From: an uncultured Lachnospiraceae bacterium
GTDB lineage: Bacteria > Bacillota > Clostridia > Lachnospirales > Lachnospiraceae
DNA length: 9,637 bases
Direction of reading: 5' to 3'
Assembly: GCA_902783445.1 (NCBI GenBank)
Contig: CACZQX010000353.1
Span: forward strand, 1 to 9,637
The notes beneath the pieces were generated by a model, which searched no databases, was not told the origin of the DNA, and saw only the letters and a list, made by a program, of their open reading frames with translations. Both the position numbers and the translations under genes were made by a program. Below, piece by piece: positions 1 through 7,700 of the stretch (position 1 is the first letter of the stretch; each line of letters starts with the position of its first letter).

Positions 1-2640
1 GATATTGGCGCTTCCGATTCGGGAAAGACTCTTACCATCGAAAAGGGAGAGCATGTTGAGGGGCAAGGAATTGCTTCTTTTAAAAGCATGACAATCGGAG
101 ATTCTTTGGGCATATATAAACTCTTAACCGATTCCGGCAGGGTTGCTTATGTATCTTTGTTTATTTTGGCCGTTGCTTCTTTATTTATCATTGCGATAGG
201 CTTGATTTTAAGAATTGTTCATAAACAGCCAATGACCTATATTTCTTTGGGAATTGCGGTCTTTATAGGAAGTTGTTGGCTTATTTTTGATAATATAAAT
301 TTTCAAATTATATTCGGAAAGGATACTATAGACGGAGTGTTGTCATTCTTATTTATAATGTTGATACCGTTTCCGTTTATATATTACATGAACACTGTGC
401 AAAAATACAGATATCAAAAAGTTTACATTGTTCTTATTATAATTGCATTGGTAAACTTTAGTCTGTTTTCGATACTTGATTTTACCAACACTATAGGTTT
501 TTATGAATCTATGTTACCTATGAACTTGGTTCTTTTGGCCGTAATAGTCATTCCTTTTGTTATTATGGTAAGGGATATATTTATTAAAAAAATTGGAGAA
601 TATCCGATAGTTGCGGCCGGTATGTTTGGATTTTTGGCGTTTGGCGTTGCCGAGATTTATGTGGTTAACTTCGTTAACTCTTTACATGCGGGAAGATGCA
701 TTACACCGGGAATGTATTATCTTTTGTTTATGGCGCTTTTGCATGGATTTAATGAGTTTGTCAGGGTTTCCAAGGAAAAAGAACTTGCAACCAATGCAAG
801 CAGGCAAAAGTCTCAATTCCTTGCAAATATGTCTCATGAAATCAGAACTCCGATTAACAGCATTGTTGGTATGGACGAGATGATTTTAAGAGAGAGCAAA
901 GACGTAAGCATAAAGAATTATGCATCTCAGATTAAGCGTTCGGGTAAGATTCTTCTTGAACTTATTAATGATGTTTTGGACATATCTAAAATCGAAGCCG
1001 GAATGTTGCATATTGTGGAAGAACCTTATGATGTTATTGACTCGTTAAAAGACACTGTTTTGATGCTTAAAGAAAGAGCAAGAACGAAAGGTCTTAAGGT
1101 CTATTTAAATATAGATGAAAACATCCCTTCAAGATTGGAAGGTGATTATTTACATATAAATCAGATACTTATTAATCTTATATCAAATGCAGTAAAATAT
1201 ACAATTGACGGAAGCGTTACATTCAGTGTTAAGCTTAACGCTATTAATGGAGATGTATGCACTCTTGAGTTAATTGTAGAAGATACGGGAATGGGAATCA
1301 AACCCGCCGATATAGATAAATTGTTTTCAAAATTTGTTCGTGTTGATTCCGAAAATACGAAGACAATTGAAGGTACGGGACTTGGCTTGAACATTGCCAA
1401 AAATCTTGTGGATGCAATGAATGGCGAAATATTTGTGGAAAGTTTTTACGGAAAAGGATCAAAGTTTACCGTAATGCTTGACCAAAAAATCGTTGATGCT
1501 ACTCCTGTCGGACATATGGATACGGAAATGAACGATTATAAACTAAGCGAAGAAATCGGTCGTACATTTATTGCACCAAAGGCAAACGTTCTTGCGGTTG
1601 ACGATAAAAACGAAAACCTTGTTGTTATCAGAGAACTTCTTAAACGCACATTGGTTACTCTTGACTTGGTTTCAAGCGGAAAAGAGGCTATATTTAAATG
1701 CAGACAAAATCGATATGATTTGATTTTTATGGATCATATGATGCCGGAACCGGACGGAATTGATTCTTTCAATATTATCAGAAACGATAATATAGGCCTT
1801 AACCGCGAGACACCGGTTGTTGTTCTTACAGCCAATGCCGTTGCGGGAATGAGAGAGAAATATTTGGGCTTGGGTTTTTGCGATTATCTTACAAAACCTA
1901 TTGAGGTAGATAAGATTGAAAGCTGCATGGTTCGATTTCTTCCGTCTGACTATGTAAAATTTATAGACGAAAAGAATTATGATGAAGCTGAATTGTCCGT
2001 AAATAGCGATATATCGGCAATGGAAGAGGCTTTAAAAGGCATAACAGTAATGGATTATGATAAGACTTTGGAACGTTTTGCGGGTAAAAAAGACGTTGTA
2101 AAGAAAGTTTTGGAAGTTATTGTTAAGGAAAGTAGTTCAAATGCTCAGAATGCAAGAGATTTTGTTGCAATGAACGATTTCGATTCCTATAAAAACGAAG
2201 CACATGCAATTAAAGGTGTTATGGCTACAATATTTGCCGAAGATTTGAAAGAACGCGCAAAAATACACGAATATGCGGCACGTGACGGCAAATATGAATT
2301 TATAAGAAACGATTATAATAATTTCTTAAACAATTATGAAAAACTTATGGAACAAATAAAAGAATGTCTTGAATTGGATGTTCCTAATGAAGATATTAAC
2401 AAAGCGAAAGAAATGCTTTCGAATGAAGAATTGCTTTCAAAATTAAATCAAATTAAGAATGCAATCGATGATTATGAGTATAAGAACGTAATTGAGGCTT
2501 TTGATGAATTGAAGGGATACTTTATTACAGATGAAATTAAAGACGGCATAAATGAAGCCGCTCAAAAGATTCTTGATTTTGATTATGACGAATCGGCAGA
2601 TATTGTCGAAAGTCTTATAAGAAAGATAGCAAACTTATAG
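1..2640 (+). CDS. Hybrid sensor histidine kinase with 7TM sensor, REC and HPt domains (5' partial)
   Basis: Membrane hybrid histidine kinase, truncated by the left edge. The frame is open from base 1; the ATG at 88 has no well-placed ribosome site, and the 29 codons before it look like the end of an extracellular sensor domain, so the true start lies outside. Numbering from that ATG: seven hydrophobic helices at about 18-42, 49-71, 83-102, 112-131, 144-163, 173-194 and 205-222 (7TMR-DISM-like); HisKA with SHEIRTP, phospho-acceptor His250; HATPase with N-box Asn363/Asn367, DTGMG at 399 and GTGLGL at 429; REC with Asp505/506, phospho-acceptor Asp549, Thr581 and Lys603; HPt with His706 in an AHAIKG motif. 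A helical acidic tail of about 85 residues follows the HPt. All catalytic residues are present, so an active His-Asp-His relay is expected. The likely output partner is the response regulator 11 bases downstream. The signal sensed is unknown. Confidence 0.93.
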   Translation, partial: DIGASDSGKTLTIEKGEHVEGQGIASFKSMTIGDSLGIYKLLTDSGRVAYVSLFILAVASLFIIAIGLILRIVHKQPMTYISLGIAVFIGSCWLIFDNINFQIIFGKDTIDGVLSFLFIMLIPFPFIYYMNTVQKYRYQKVYIVLIIIALVNFSLFSILDFTNTIGFYESMLPMNLVLLAVIVIPFVIMVRDIFIKKIGEYPIVAAGMFGFLAFGVAEIYVVNFVNSLHAGRCITPGMYYLLFMALLHGFNEFVRVSKEKELATNASRQKSQFLANMSHEIRTPINSIVGMDEMILRESKDVSIKNYASQIKRSGKILLELINDVLDISKIEAGMLHIVEEPYDVIDSLKDTVLMLKERARTKGLKVYLNIDENIPSRLEGDYLHINQILINLISNAVKYTIDGSVTFSVKLNAINGDVCTLELIVEDTGMGIKPADIDKLFSKFVRVDSENTKTIEGTGLGLNIAKNLVDAMNGEIFVESFYGKGSKFTVMLDQKIVDATPVGHMDTEMNDYKLSEEIGRTFIAPKANVLAVDDKNENLVVIRELLKRTLVTLDLVSSGKEAIFKCRQNRYDLIFMDHMMPEPDGIDSFNIIRNDNIGLNRETPVVVLTANAVAGMREKYLGLGFCDYLTKPIEVDKIESCMVRFLPSDYVKFIDEKNYDEAELSVNSDISAMEEALKGITVMDYDKTLERFAGKKDVVKKVLEVIVKESSSNAQNARDFVAMNDFDSYKNEAHAIKGVMATIFAEDLKERAKIHEYAARDGKYEFIRNDYNNFLNNYEKLMEQIKECLELDVPNEDINKAKEMLSNEELLSKLNQIKNAIDDYEYKNVIEAFDELKGYFITDEIKDGINEAAQKILDFDYDESADIVESLIRKIANL

Positions 2641-2651
2641 TAGGTGAAGAA

Positions 2652-4220
2652 ATGAAGCATATACTTGTGGTAGATGACAGTAAAGAAATATTACATATGC
2701 TGCAGCTGGAGCTTAGTGATGAGTATGATGTTACACCGGTTAATTCCGGAGTATCGGCTCTTAAGTTTTTGGCGAAAAAACATACGGATCTTATTTTGGT
2801 GGATTTGGAAATGCCGGAAATGGACGGAATAGAGCTGTTTACCGAAATCAGAAAACAAAATTTGGGCAATAATATTCCAATTGTTTTTCTTACTGCCACA
2901 ACACTTCCCGGTATTGAAGCGAAGCTTTTGGAACTTGGAGCCGACGAATTTATTGCAAAACCTTTTGTTCCCATAGTTGTAAAAAGCAGAATCCATCGCT
3001 TGTTGGAACTTTACGATCTTAAAAGCGATTTGGAAATCAGGCTTAAAGAAAAGTCCGACAAGCTTGAAAAAATGACGGTTAATACTTTTGCAGCCATTGC
3101 AAATGTGGTTGACTCCAAAAACAAATATACAATGGGCCATTCCCTTAGGGTTGCTGCATATGCAAAATCTATAGGTAAAATGCTTAATTGGACGGAAGAA
3201 GAACTTAAAAACCTTTATACCGGCGCGCTTCTTCATGATATTGCAAAAATTGCGGTTCCCGACAAAATCTTAAATAAAGGGGACGTACTTTCCGATGATG
3301 AATTTGCGGTAATCAGACAGCATCCCGAAATGGGCGCCTCTATCCTTATGGATGTAGACGTTACAAGGAAGATTCAAGAGGGTGTTTTGGGACATCATGA
3401 ACACTGGGACGGAACAGGTTATCCACGAGAAATTAAGGGTGATGAGATTCCTGTGTATGCTCGTATTATCGCCATTGCCGATGCCTATGATGCTATGACC
3501 AGCGACAGAGCTTACAGAAAGCGTCTTTCAACGGAACAGGTTATAGAAGAATTTGAAAAGGGCTGCGGAACCCAGTTTGACCCGGATCTTTGCCGAATTT
3601 TCATTAATATGCTTGCAACGGGTTATGAACCTGAATACAGTGAAGAAATAGATTACAATTCAGACGAAAAACGTGAAAACAGTGCACTTTTAAGCCAGTT
3701 CTTCAAAACATTTACGGAGGATATACAGGCAGCCAACGATTTGGATGATATGACAGGCCTTTATAACAGAAAAGGATTTGAACGTCGAGTAATTGCCGAT
3801 TTAAATGATGTTCGCGGCGGTTACTTCTTTATGATCGACTTGGATAATTTTAAAAAGGTTAATGATACTTACGGTCATATGGCGGGAGATATTGCCCTTA
3901 AGAAGTTTGCTGAATTCCTTAAAGAAAGCTTTGGAGATGACAACTATGTTTGTCGTATGGGTGGCGATGAGTTTGCCGCATTCGTAACCAAAGACTATTC
4001 CAAAGAGCAGATAAGCGATTTGACGCAACAGTTCTTTAATGACTTTAAGCAAAAGATGCACTCCGACGAAACATACAGACATTTATCCGTATCGGTCGGC
4101 ATTTCTCATTTCCCGAACGACGGTGAAAGCTTTGAAAGCCTATACAAAAACGCGGATAAAGCTTTGTATATCGTTAAGTATGACAATAAAGATAATTACA
4201 AGTTCTATGAGAATTTGTAA
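2652..4220 (+). CDS. Response regulator with REC, HD-GYP and GGDEF domains (cyclic-di-GMP turnover)
   Basis: Cytoplasmic response regulator, 522 residues, probably both making and degrading cyclic-di-GMP. REC (1-118) has Asp8/Asp9, phospho-acceptor Asp51, Thr81 and Lys103. A helical linker (about 115-150) leads into an HD-GYP phosphodiesterase domain with His163, His195-Asp196 in HDIAK, His224 in HPEMG, HHEHWDGTGYP at 248-258 and Asp277/Asp280. The C-terminal diguanylate cyclase domain has IDLDNFKKVND at 395-405 and an intact GGDEF at 437-441. The inhibitory I-site RxxD expected five residues before GGDEF is absent (GDDN there), so product feedback by that site is unlikely. The start follows an AGGTGA ribosome site (2642-2647) and lies 11 bases after the kinase stop, so the two genes are almost certainly co-transcribed and the kinase HPt probably phosphorylates Asp51. 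Which activity dominates cannot be told from sequence. Confidence 0.94.
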   Translation: MKHILVVDDSKEILHMLQLELSDEYDVTPVNSGVSALKFLAKKHTDLILVDLEMPEMDGIELFTEIRKQNLGNNIPIVFLTATTLPGIEAKLLELGADEFIAKPFVPIVVKSRIHRLLELYDLKSDLEIRLKEKSDKLEKMTVNTFAAIANVVDSKNKYTMGHSLRVAAYAKSIGKMLNWTEEELKNLYTGALLHDIAKIAVPDKILNKGDVLSDDEFAVIRQHPEMGASILMDVDVTRKIQEGVLGHHEHWDGTGYPREIKGDEIPVYARIIAIADAYDAMTSDRAYRKRLSTEQVIEEFEKGCGTQFDPDLCRIFINMLATGYEPEYSEEIDYNSDEKRENSALLSQFFKTFTEDIQAANDLDDMTGLYNRKGFERRVIADLNDVRGGYFFMIDLDNFKKVNDTYGHMAGDIALKKFAEFLKESFGDDNYVCRMGGDEFAAFVTKDYSKEQISDLTQQFFNDFKQKMHSDETYRHLSVSVGISHFPNDGESFESLYKNADKALYIVKYDNKDNYKFYENL

Positions 4221-4252
4221 TTGATACATATATAGCCGCACCTGTGTCACTA

Positions 4253-4317
4253 TCATTTTTAAACCCGGCACGTGCTTACTTTTTGTCTGCGCAATTAGCC
4301 TAATTATTTAAAAATGA
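4253..4317. repeat. Inverted repeat with 11-base perfect arms and nested small hairpins
   Basis: Arms at 4253-4263 and 4307-4317 (TCATTTTTAAA / TTTAAAAATGA) are perfect reverse complements. The 43-base interior contains the palindrome GCACGTGC (4268-4275) and a small hairpin AATTA-GCC-TAATT (4293-4305). It begins 33 bases after the stop of the HD-GYP/GGDEF gene. It may be part of the 3' end structure of that transcript or a remnant of a small repeat element. The arms are AT-rich, so chance is not excluded. Confidence 0.45.
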
Positions 4318-4342
4318 AAATGCCTTAGGCGAAGCAGTTTTT
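4317..4342 (+). terminator. Weak candidate terminator of the signalling operon
   Basis: AAAATGC (4317-4323) can pair with GCA-G-TTTT (4334-4341) with one bulged base around an inner GCC-TTA-GGC (4322-4330), and five T residues run from 4338 to 4342. It lies about 100 bases after the last stop of the + strand operon. The stem is imperfect, so this is only a plausible end point. Confidence 0.3.
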
Positions 4343-4381
4343 ATGTTTAAAATAAATTCTCATTGAACATGATTTTATTCG

Positions 4382-4414
4382 CAAAAAGGAAGCAACACCT
4401 TAGGGTGTTGCCTT
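4382..4414 (-). terminator. Hairpin with GCAACACC arms, possible - strand intrinsic terminator
   Basis: Arms GCAACACC (4392-4399) and GGTGTTGC (4404-4411) are perfect complements with loop TTAG. On the - strand the stem extends by a G-U pair and an A-U pair, and is followed by CCTTTTTGC, which suits an intrinsic terminator. On the + strand no T-run follows, but the promoter at 4432 starts 20 bases later. It would stop leftward transcripts that read through the hairpin at 4676-4706. Confidence 0.5.
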
Positions 4415-4431
4415 GATTAGATGCATAGTAT

Positions 4432-4459
4432 TTGACAAAATCGTGATAATTATTATAAT
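4432..4459 (+). promoter_or_regulatory. Consensus sigma-A promoter
   Basis: TTGACA at 4432-4437 and TATAAT at 4454-4459 are both perfect matches, separated by 16 bases. The predicted start of transcription is around 4466. No + strand gene follows; the only thing it can drive in this window is the short interval ending at the terminator 4516-4544. Confidence 0.75.
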
Positions 4460-4465
4460 AAAAGT

Positions 4466-4544
4466 AACAAAAGGCAATACCGTAACGGTTGCCTGATTAA
4501 GGACTATTTTTAATTAGCCGTCAATGCAGGTTGGCGGCTTTTTT
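4466..4544 (+). ncRNA. Candidate small RNA of about 79 nt (orphan promoter-terminator unit)
   Basis: A perfect -35/-10 promoter is followed after about 50 bases by a strong intrinsic terminator, with no open reading frame and no ribosome site between. The predicted RNA has a 5' hairpin, AGGCAA (4472-4477) pairing with TTGCCT (4489-4494) plus CCG/CGG at the tip and a TA bulge, then an AU-rich single-stranded linker (about 4495-4515) and the terminator hairpin. The next gene on the right is convergent, so this is not a leader or attenuator of a downstream gene. I do not recognise a known RNA family. It could act as a trans-acting sRNA or simply be a short untranslated transcript; existence is inferred, function unknown. 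Confidence 0.55.
4516..4544 (+). terminator. Strong rho-independent terminator
   Basis: AGCCGTCAA (4516-4524) pairs with TTGGCGGCT (4531-4539), nine pairs with one G-U, around a six-base loop, directly followed by T residues to 4544. It ends the candidate small RNA started by the promoter at 4432. Confidence 0.8.
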
Positions 4545-4554
4545 CTGTCTTGGA

Positions 4555-4566
4555 GTTTATATAAAC
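4555..4566. repeat. Perfect 12-base palindrome GTTTATATAAAC
   Basis: Perfect self-complementary 12-mer, flanked by CTTGG (4549-4553) and CCAAG (4572-4576), which are themselves complementary. It could be a protein-binding site or part of the larger folded region to its right. AT-rich palindromes of this size do occur by chance. Confidence 0.35.
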
Positions 4567-4567
4567 A

Positions 4568-4649
4568 GCTGCCAAGCATAATAAAGAATATCAGATTTAA
4601 GACCACGGTAAGGGAGTAAATCCGATATTCTTTATAAGCGCTGTGCAGC
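4568..4649 (-). repeat. Long inverted repeat with 19-base arms, probable structured RNA or small element
   Basis: Arms at 4581-4599 and 4617-4635 are 19 bases long with a single mismatch on the + strand. Read on the - strand that position becomes a G-U pair, giving an uninterrupted 19-pair stem with a 17-base loop, which favours a - strand RNA. Outer segments GCTGC (4568-4572) and GCAGC (4645-4649) are also complementary, so the fold may span the whole 82 bases. A second small hairpin, CGCTG-TG-CAGCG (4639-4650), overlaps the right edge and would compete with it. There is no T-run after the stem on either strand, so it is not a standard terminator. It may be a 3' UTR structure of the activase transcript, or a MITE-like repeat. 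Confidence 0.6.
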
Positions 4650-4675
4650 GTCCGTTATATACATTACTAATAAGT

Positions 4676-4706
4676 AAAGGCAACGTAGATTTGATACGTT
4701 GCCTTT
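4676..4706. terminator. Bidirectional terminator hairpin between convergent operons
   Basis: AAAGGCAACGTA (4676-4687) and TACGTTGCCTTT (4695-4706) form a perfect 12-pair stem with a seven-base loop. The hairpin begins 17 bases past the stop of the - strand activase gene. On the - strand it is followed by a short U-rich stretch (TTTACTTATT counting the stem end), and on the + strand by TTTT then GGG. It is the most likely terminator of the - strand operon and may also block + strand read-through. Confidence 0.7.
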
Positions 4707-4723
4707 TGGGTTATTAATCATAT

Positions 4724-7700
4724 TTACTGCAATTTTCCTGCTTTTTTAAGATTTTCTCTCGCTGTTGCAAGCATCAACTTAATACGGTTAAGCTGGTTAA
4801 CTTCGCTGGCACCCGGATCGTAGTCTACTGCAACGATATTAGCCTCAGGATGTTTGTAACGAAGTTCCTTGATAACACCTTTACCGATAATGTGGTTAGG
4901 TAAGCAAGCAAAAGGCTGTGAACAAATGATGTTTGGCGCACCGTTGTGAATAAGTTCAAGCATTTCGCCTGTAAGGAACCAACCTTCACCTGTCTGGTTA
5001 CCGATAGAAACAAATTCTTCCGCCATTTTTGCAAGCTCTTTAATATCTGCCGGAGGATCGAAGTGTTTACTTGCCTTGCATGCTTTGTAGTAAGGCTTTC
5101 TTACGTGATCCATGTACATGATAACAAGCTTGGATATGCGAGCGGATTTTTTGCTAATACCATAGTGTTCAACTTTAAAGAAAGAGTTGTAAAAACTGTA
5201 GTACATAAAGTCTAATAAATCCGGCATAACACCTTCGGCGCCTTCGCGTTCAAGAAGGTCGATGACATAGTTATTGGCCATCGGAAGGAATTTAACAAGG
5301 ATTTCACCTACAACACCGACACGCGGTTTAACCATATCTTCGTGGATTGGAAGATTATCGAAATCTTCAACGATACCTTTACAAATCTTAGCAAATTTGC
5401 GTCTTGACATAATGCCTTTCTTACAAAGCGCTTCAAGACAAATCTTCTTCCATTTTTCGTGAAGAGCATTAGCACTTCCCGGCACCTTTTCGTAAGGACG
5501 CATACGGTAAAGCACCCTCATGAAAATATCACCGAAGCAAATAGCGTAGAGGGCTTTGTAAATCATATCAAGTGTTGGCTTAAAGCCGGAGTTTTTCTCA
5601 AGTCCCTGTACACTAAGTGAAATAACCGGAATATGTCCCATGCCTGCTTTTGCAAGAGCACGGCGGATAAATCCGATATAGTTTGATGCACGACAACCGC
5701 CACCTGTCTGAGTTATGAGGACCGCGGTTTTGTTTAAATCGTATTTGCCCGATGTAAGAGCGTGCATAATCTGACCTACAACAATGATTGAAGGGTAGCA
5801 AGCATCGTTATTAACATATTTTAAGCCGGCATTAACAGCCTGTTTATTGTCATTATCCAAAACTTCAACATTAAAGCCGCAGGTACGAAGAGCAGGGGCA
5901 ATAAGGTCAAAGTGGATAGGTGACATCTGAGGTGCGATAACTGTGTAGTTTTCGCGCATTTCTTTTGTGAATTCAACTCTGTTATGAGCTGCGGAAACAA
6001 TAGTTCTGTCAAGGTTAAGTTTTTCACGAACTTTAAGGGCGCTTAAAAGTGAGCGAATACGTATTCTTGCGGCACCAAGGTTATTAACTTCGTCAATCTT
6101 AAGAACGGTATAAATCTTACCGGAACCCGATAAAATGTCATTTACCTGATCCGTTGTAACAGCATCCAAACCGCAACCGAAAGAGTTAAGCTGGATAAGG
6201 TTAAGATTATCCGTTGTCTTAATGTAGTTAGCGGCTTTATAAAGTCGTGAATGGTACATCCACTGGTCAAGTACGATTAAAGGACGTTCAACATCCGCAA
6301 GGTCGGAGATAGAGTCCTCGGAAAGTACGGCAACACCGTAGCTTGTTATAAGATCAGGAATACCATGGTTGATTTCCGAATCGATATGGTATGGACGTCC
6401 GGATAAAACAATACCTTGTTTGCCTGTTTTTTCCAAATATTTAAGAACACGTTTGCCTTCATCGTAGATAGCCTGACGGCAACGTGCCATCTCATCCCAG
6501 CCTTCTTTGGCTGCTGCAAGTATTTCGTTTTCCGTAATCATAAAGCCGTTATTGCCGGCAAATATTCGAACTAAAGCCTCGGAAAATACCTTAAAATCTG
6601 TCATTGCAAGGAAAGGATTTAAGAACTGCACCTTACCTTTGCAGATTGATTCAACATTGTTTTTGATATTTTCCGGATAAGATGTAACAATCGGGCAGTT
6701 GTAATGATTATTGGCATCAGCAACTTCTTCACGTTCATATGCTACGCAAGGGTAGAATATAAAGTCAACATTTTGAGAGATAAGCCATTCTATATGTCCG
6801 TGAGCGAGTTTTGCCGGATAACATTCCGATTCGCTTGGGATGGATTCAATACCCATTTCGTAAATCTTTCTTGTTGAATCCGGTGAAACAACAACACTGA
6901 ATCCAAGCTTTGTAAAGAATGTTGCCCAGAATGGGTAGTTCTCATACATATTAAGAACACGAGGAATACCCACGGTTCCCCTTGTAGCTTGTTCTTTTGT
7001 AAGAAGCTCTCTGTTAAATAAAAGCTCGTGTTTAAACTTGTAAAGGTTTGGAATAGAGTCGTCTTTCTTTTCTTTTCCGAGACCTTTTTCACATCTGTTA
7101 CCGGAAATAAATCTTCTTCCGTCGTTGAATTTGTTGATGGTAAGAAGACAATGGTTTGTACATCCCTGGCAACGTGTCATGGATGTTGTATATTCAAATT
7201 CGTGAATTTCTTCAAATGTAAGCATGTGTGTAACATGGCAGTCCGTGTGGCGTTCTTTTGCGATTAAAGCCGCACCGAAAGCACCCATGATACCTGCAAT
7301 GTCCGGACGAATTACTTCGTGTTCCGCTATTTTTTCGAAACTGCGAAGAACCGCATCATTGTAGAATGTACCACCCTGTACAACAATGTGTTTGCCTAAA
7401 CTTTCAGGATCCGCAACCTTTATAACTTTAAACAAAGCGTTTTTAATAACGGAATATGCAAGACCTGCGCTGATATCCGCAACGCTCGCACCTTCTTTTT
7501 GGGCCTGTTTAACGTTTGAATTCATGAAAACGGTACAACGAGTACCAAGATCGATTGGATCTTTTGCAAACAATGCTTCTTTTGCAAAGTCGATAACAGA
7601 GTAGTTAAGGGATTTTGCAAAAGTTTCGATGAAAGAACCGCAACCCGAAGAACATGCTTCATTTAAAAGCACGTTTTCAATTACACCATCTTTAACTTTG

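Noticed and set aside
88..90. ATG at 88 as the start of the hybrid kinase
   Set aside because: The frame is open back to base 1, no ribosome site is at proper distance (the nearest AAGGAA is 17 bases away), and the preceding codons read like the end of an extracellular domain.
2691..3236. 181-codon open frame on the - strand
   Set aside because: Lies wholly inside the REC/HD-GYP gene; composition is that of an antisense shadow and no domain is recognisable.
4369..4416. Short 15-codon frame ATG to TGA in the intergenic region
   Set aside because: No ribosome site upstream and it runs through the hairpin at 4392-4411; not credible as a gene.
4390..4706. The three GGCAA hairpins as a CRISPR-like array
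   Set aside because: Units are palindromic, differ in length and interior, are irregularly spaced, and no cas gene is present.
4221..4723. Cyclic-di-GMP riboswitch, expected near cyclic-di-GMP genes
   Set aside because: Neither strand shows the GEMM-I or GEMM-II conserved core, and no gene start follows the structured elements.
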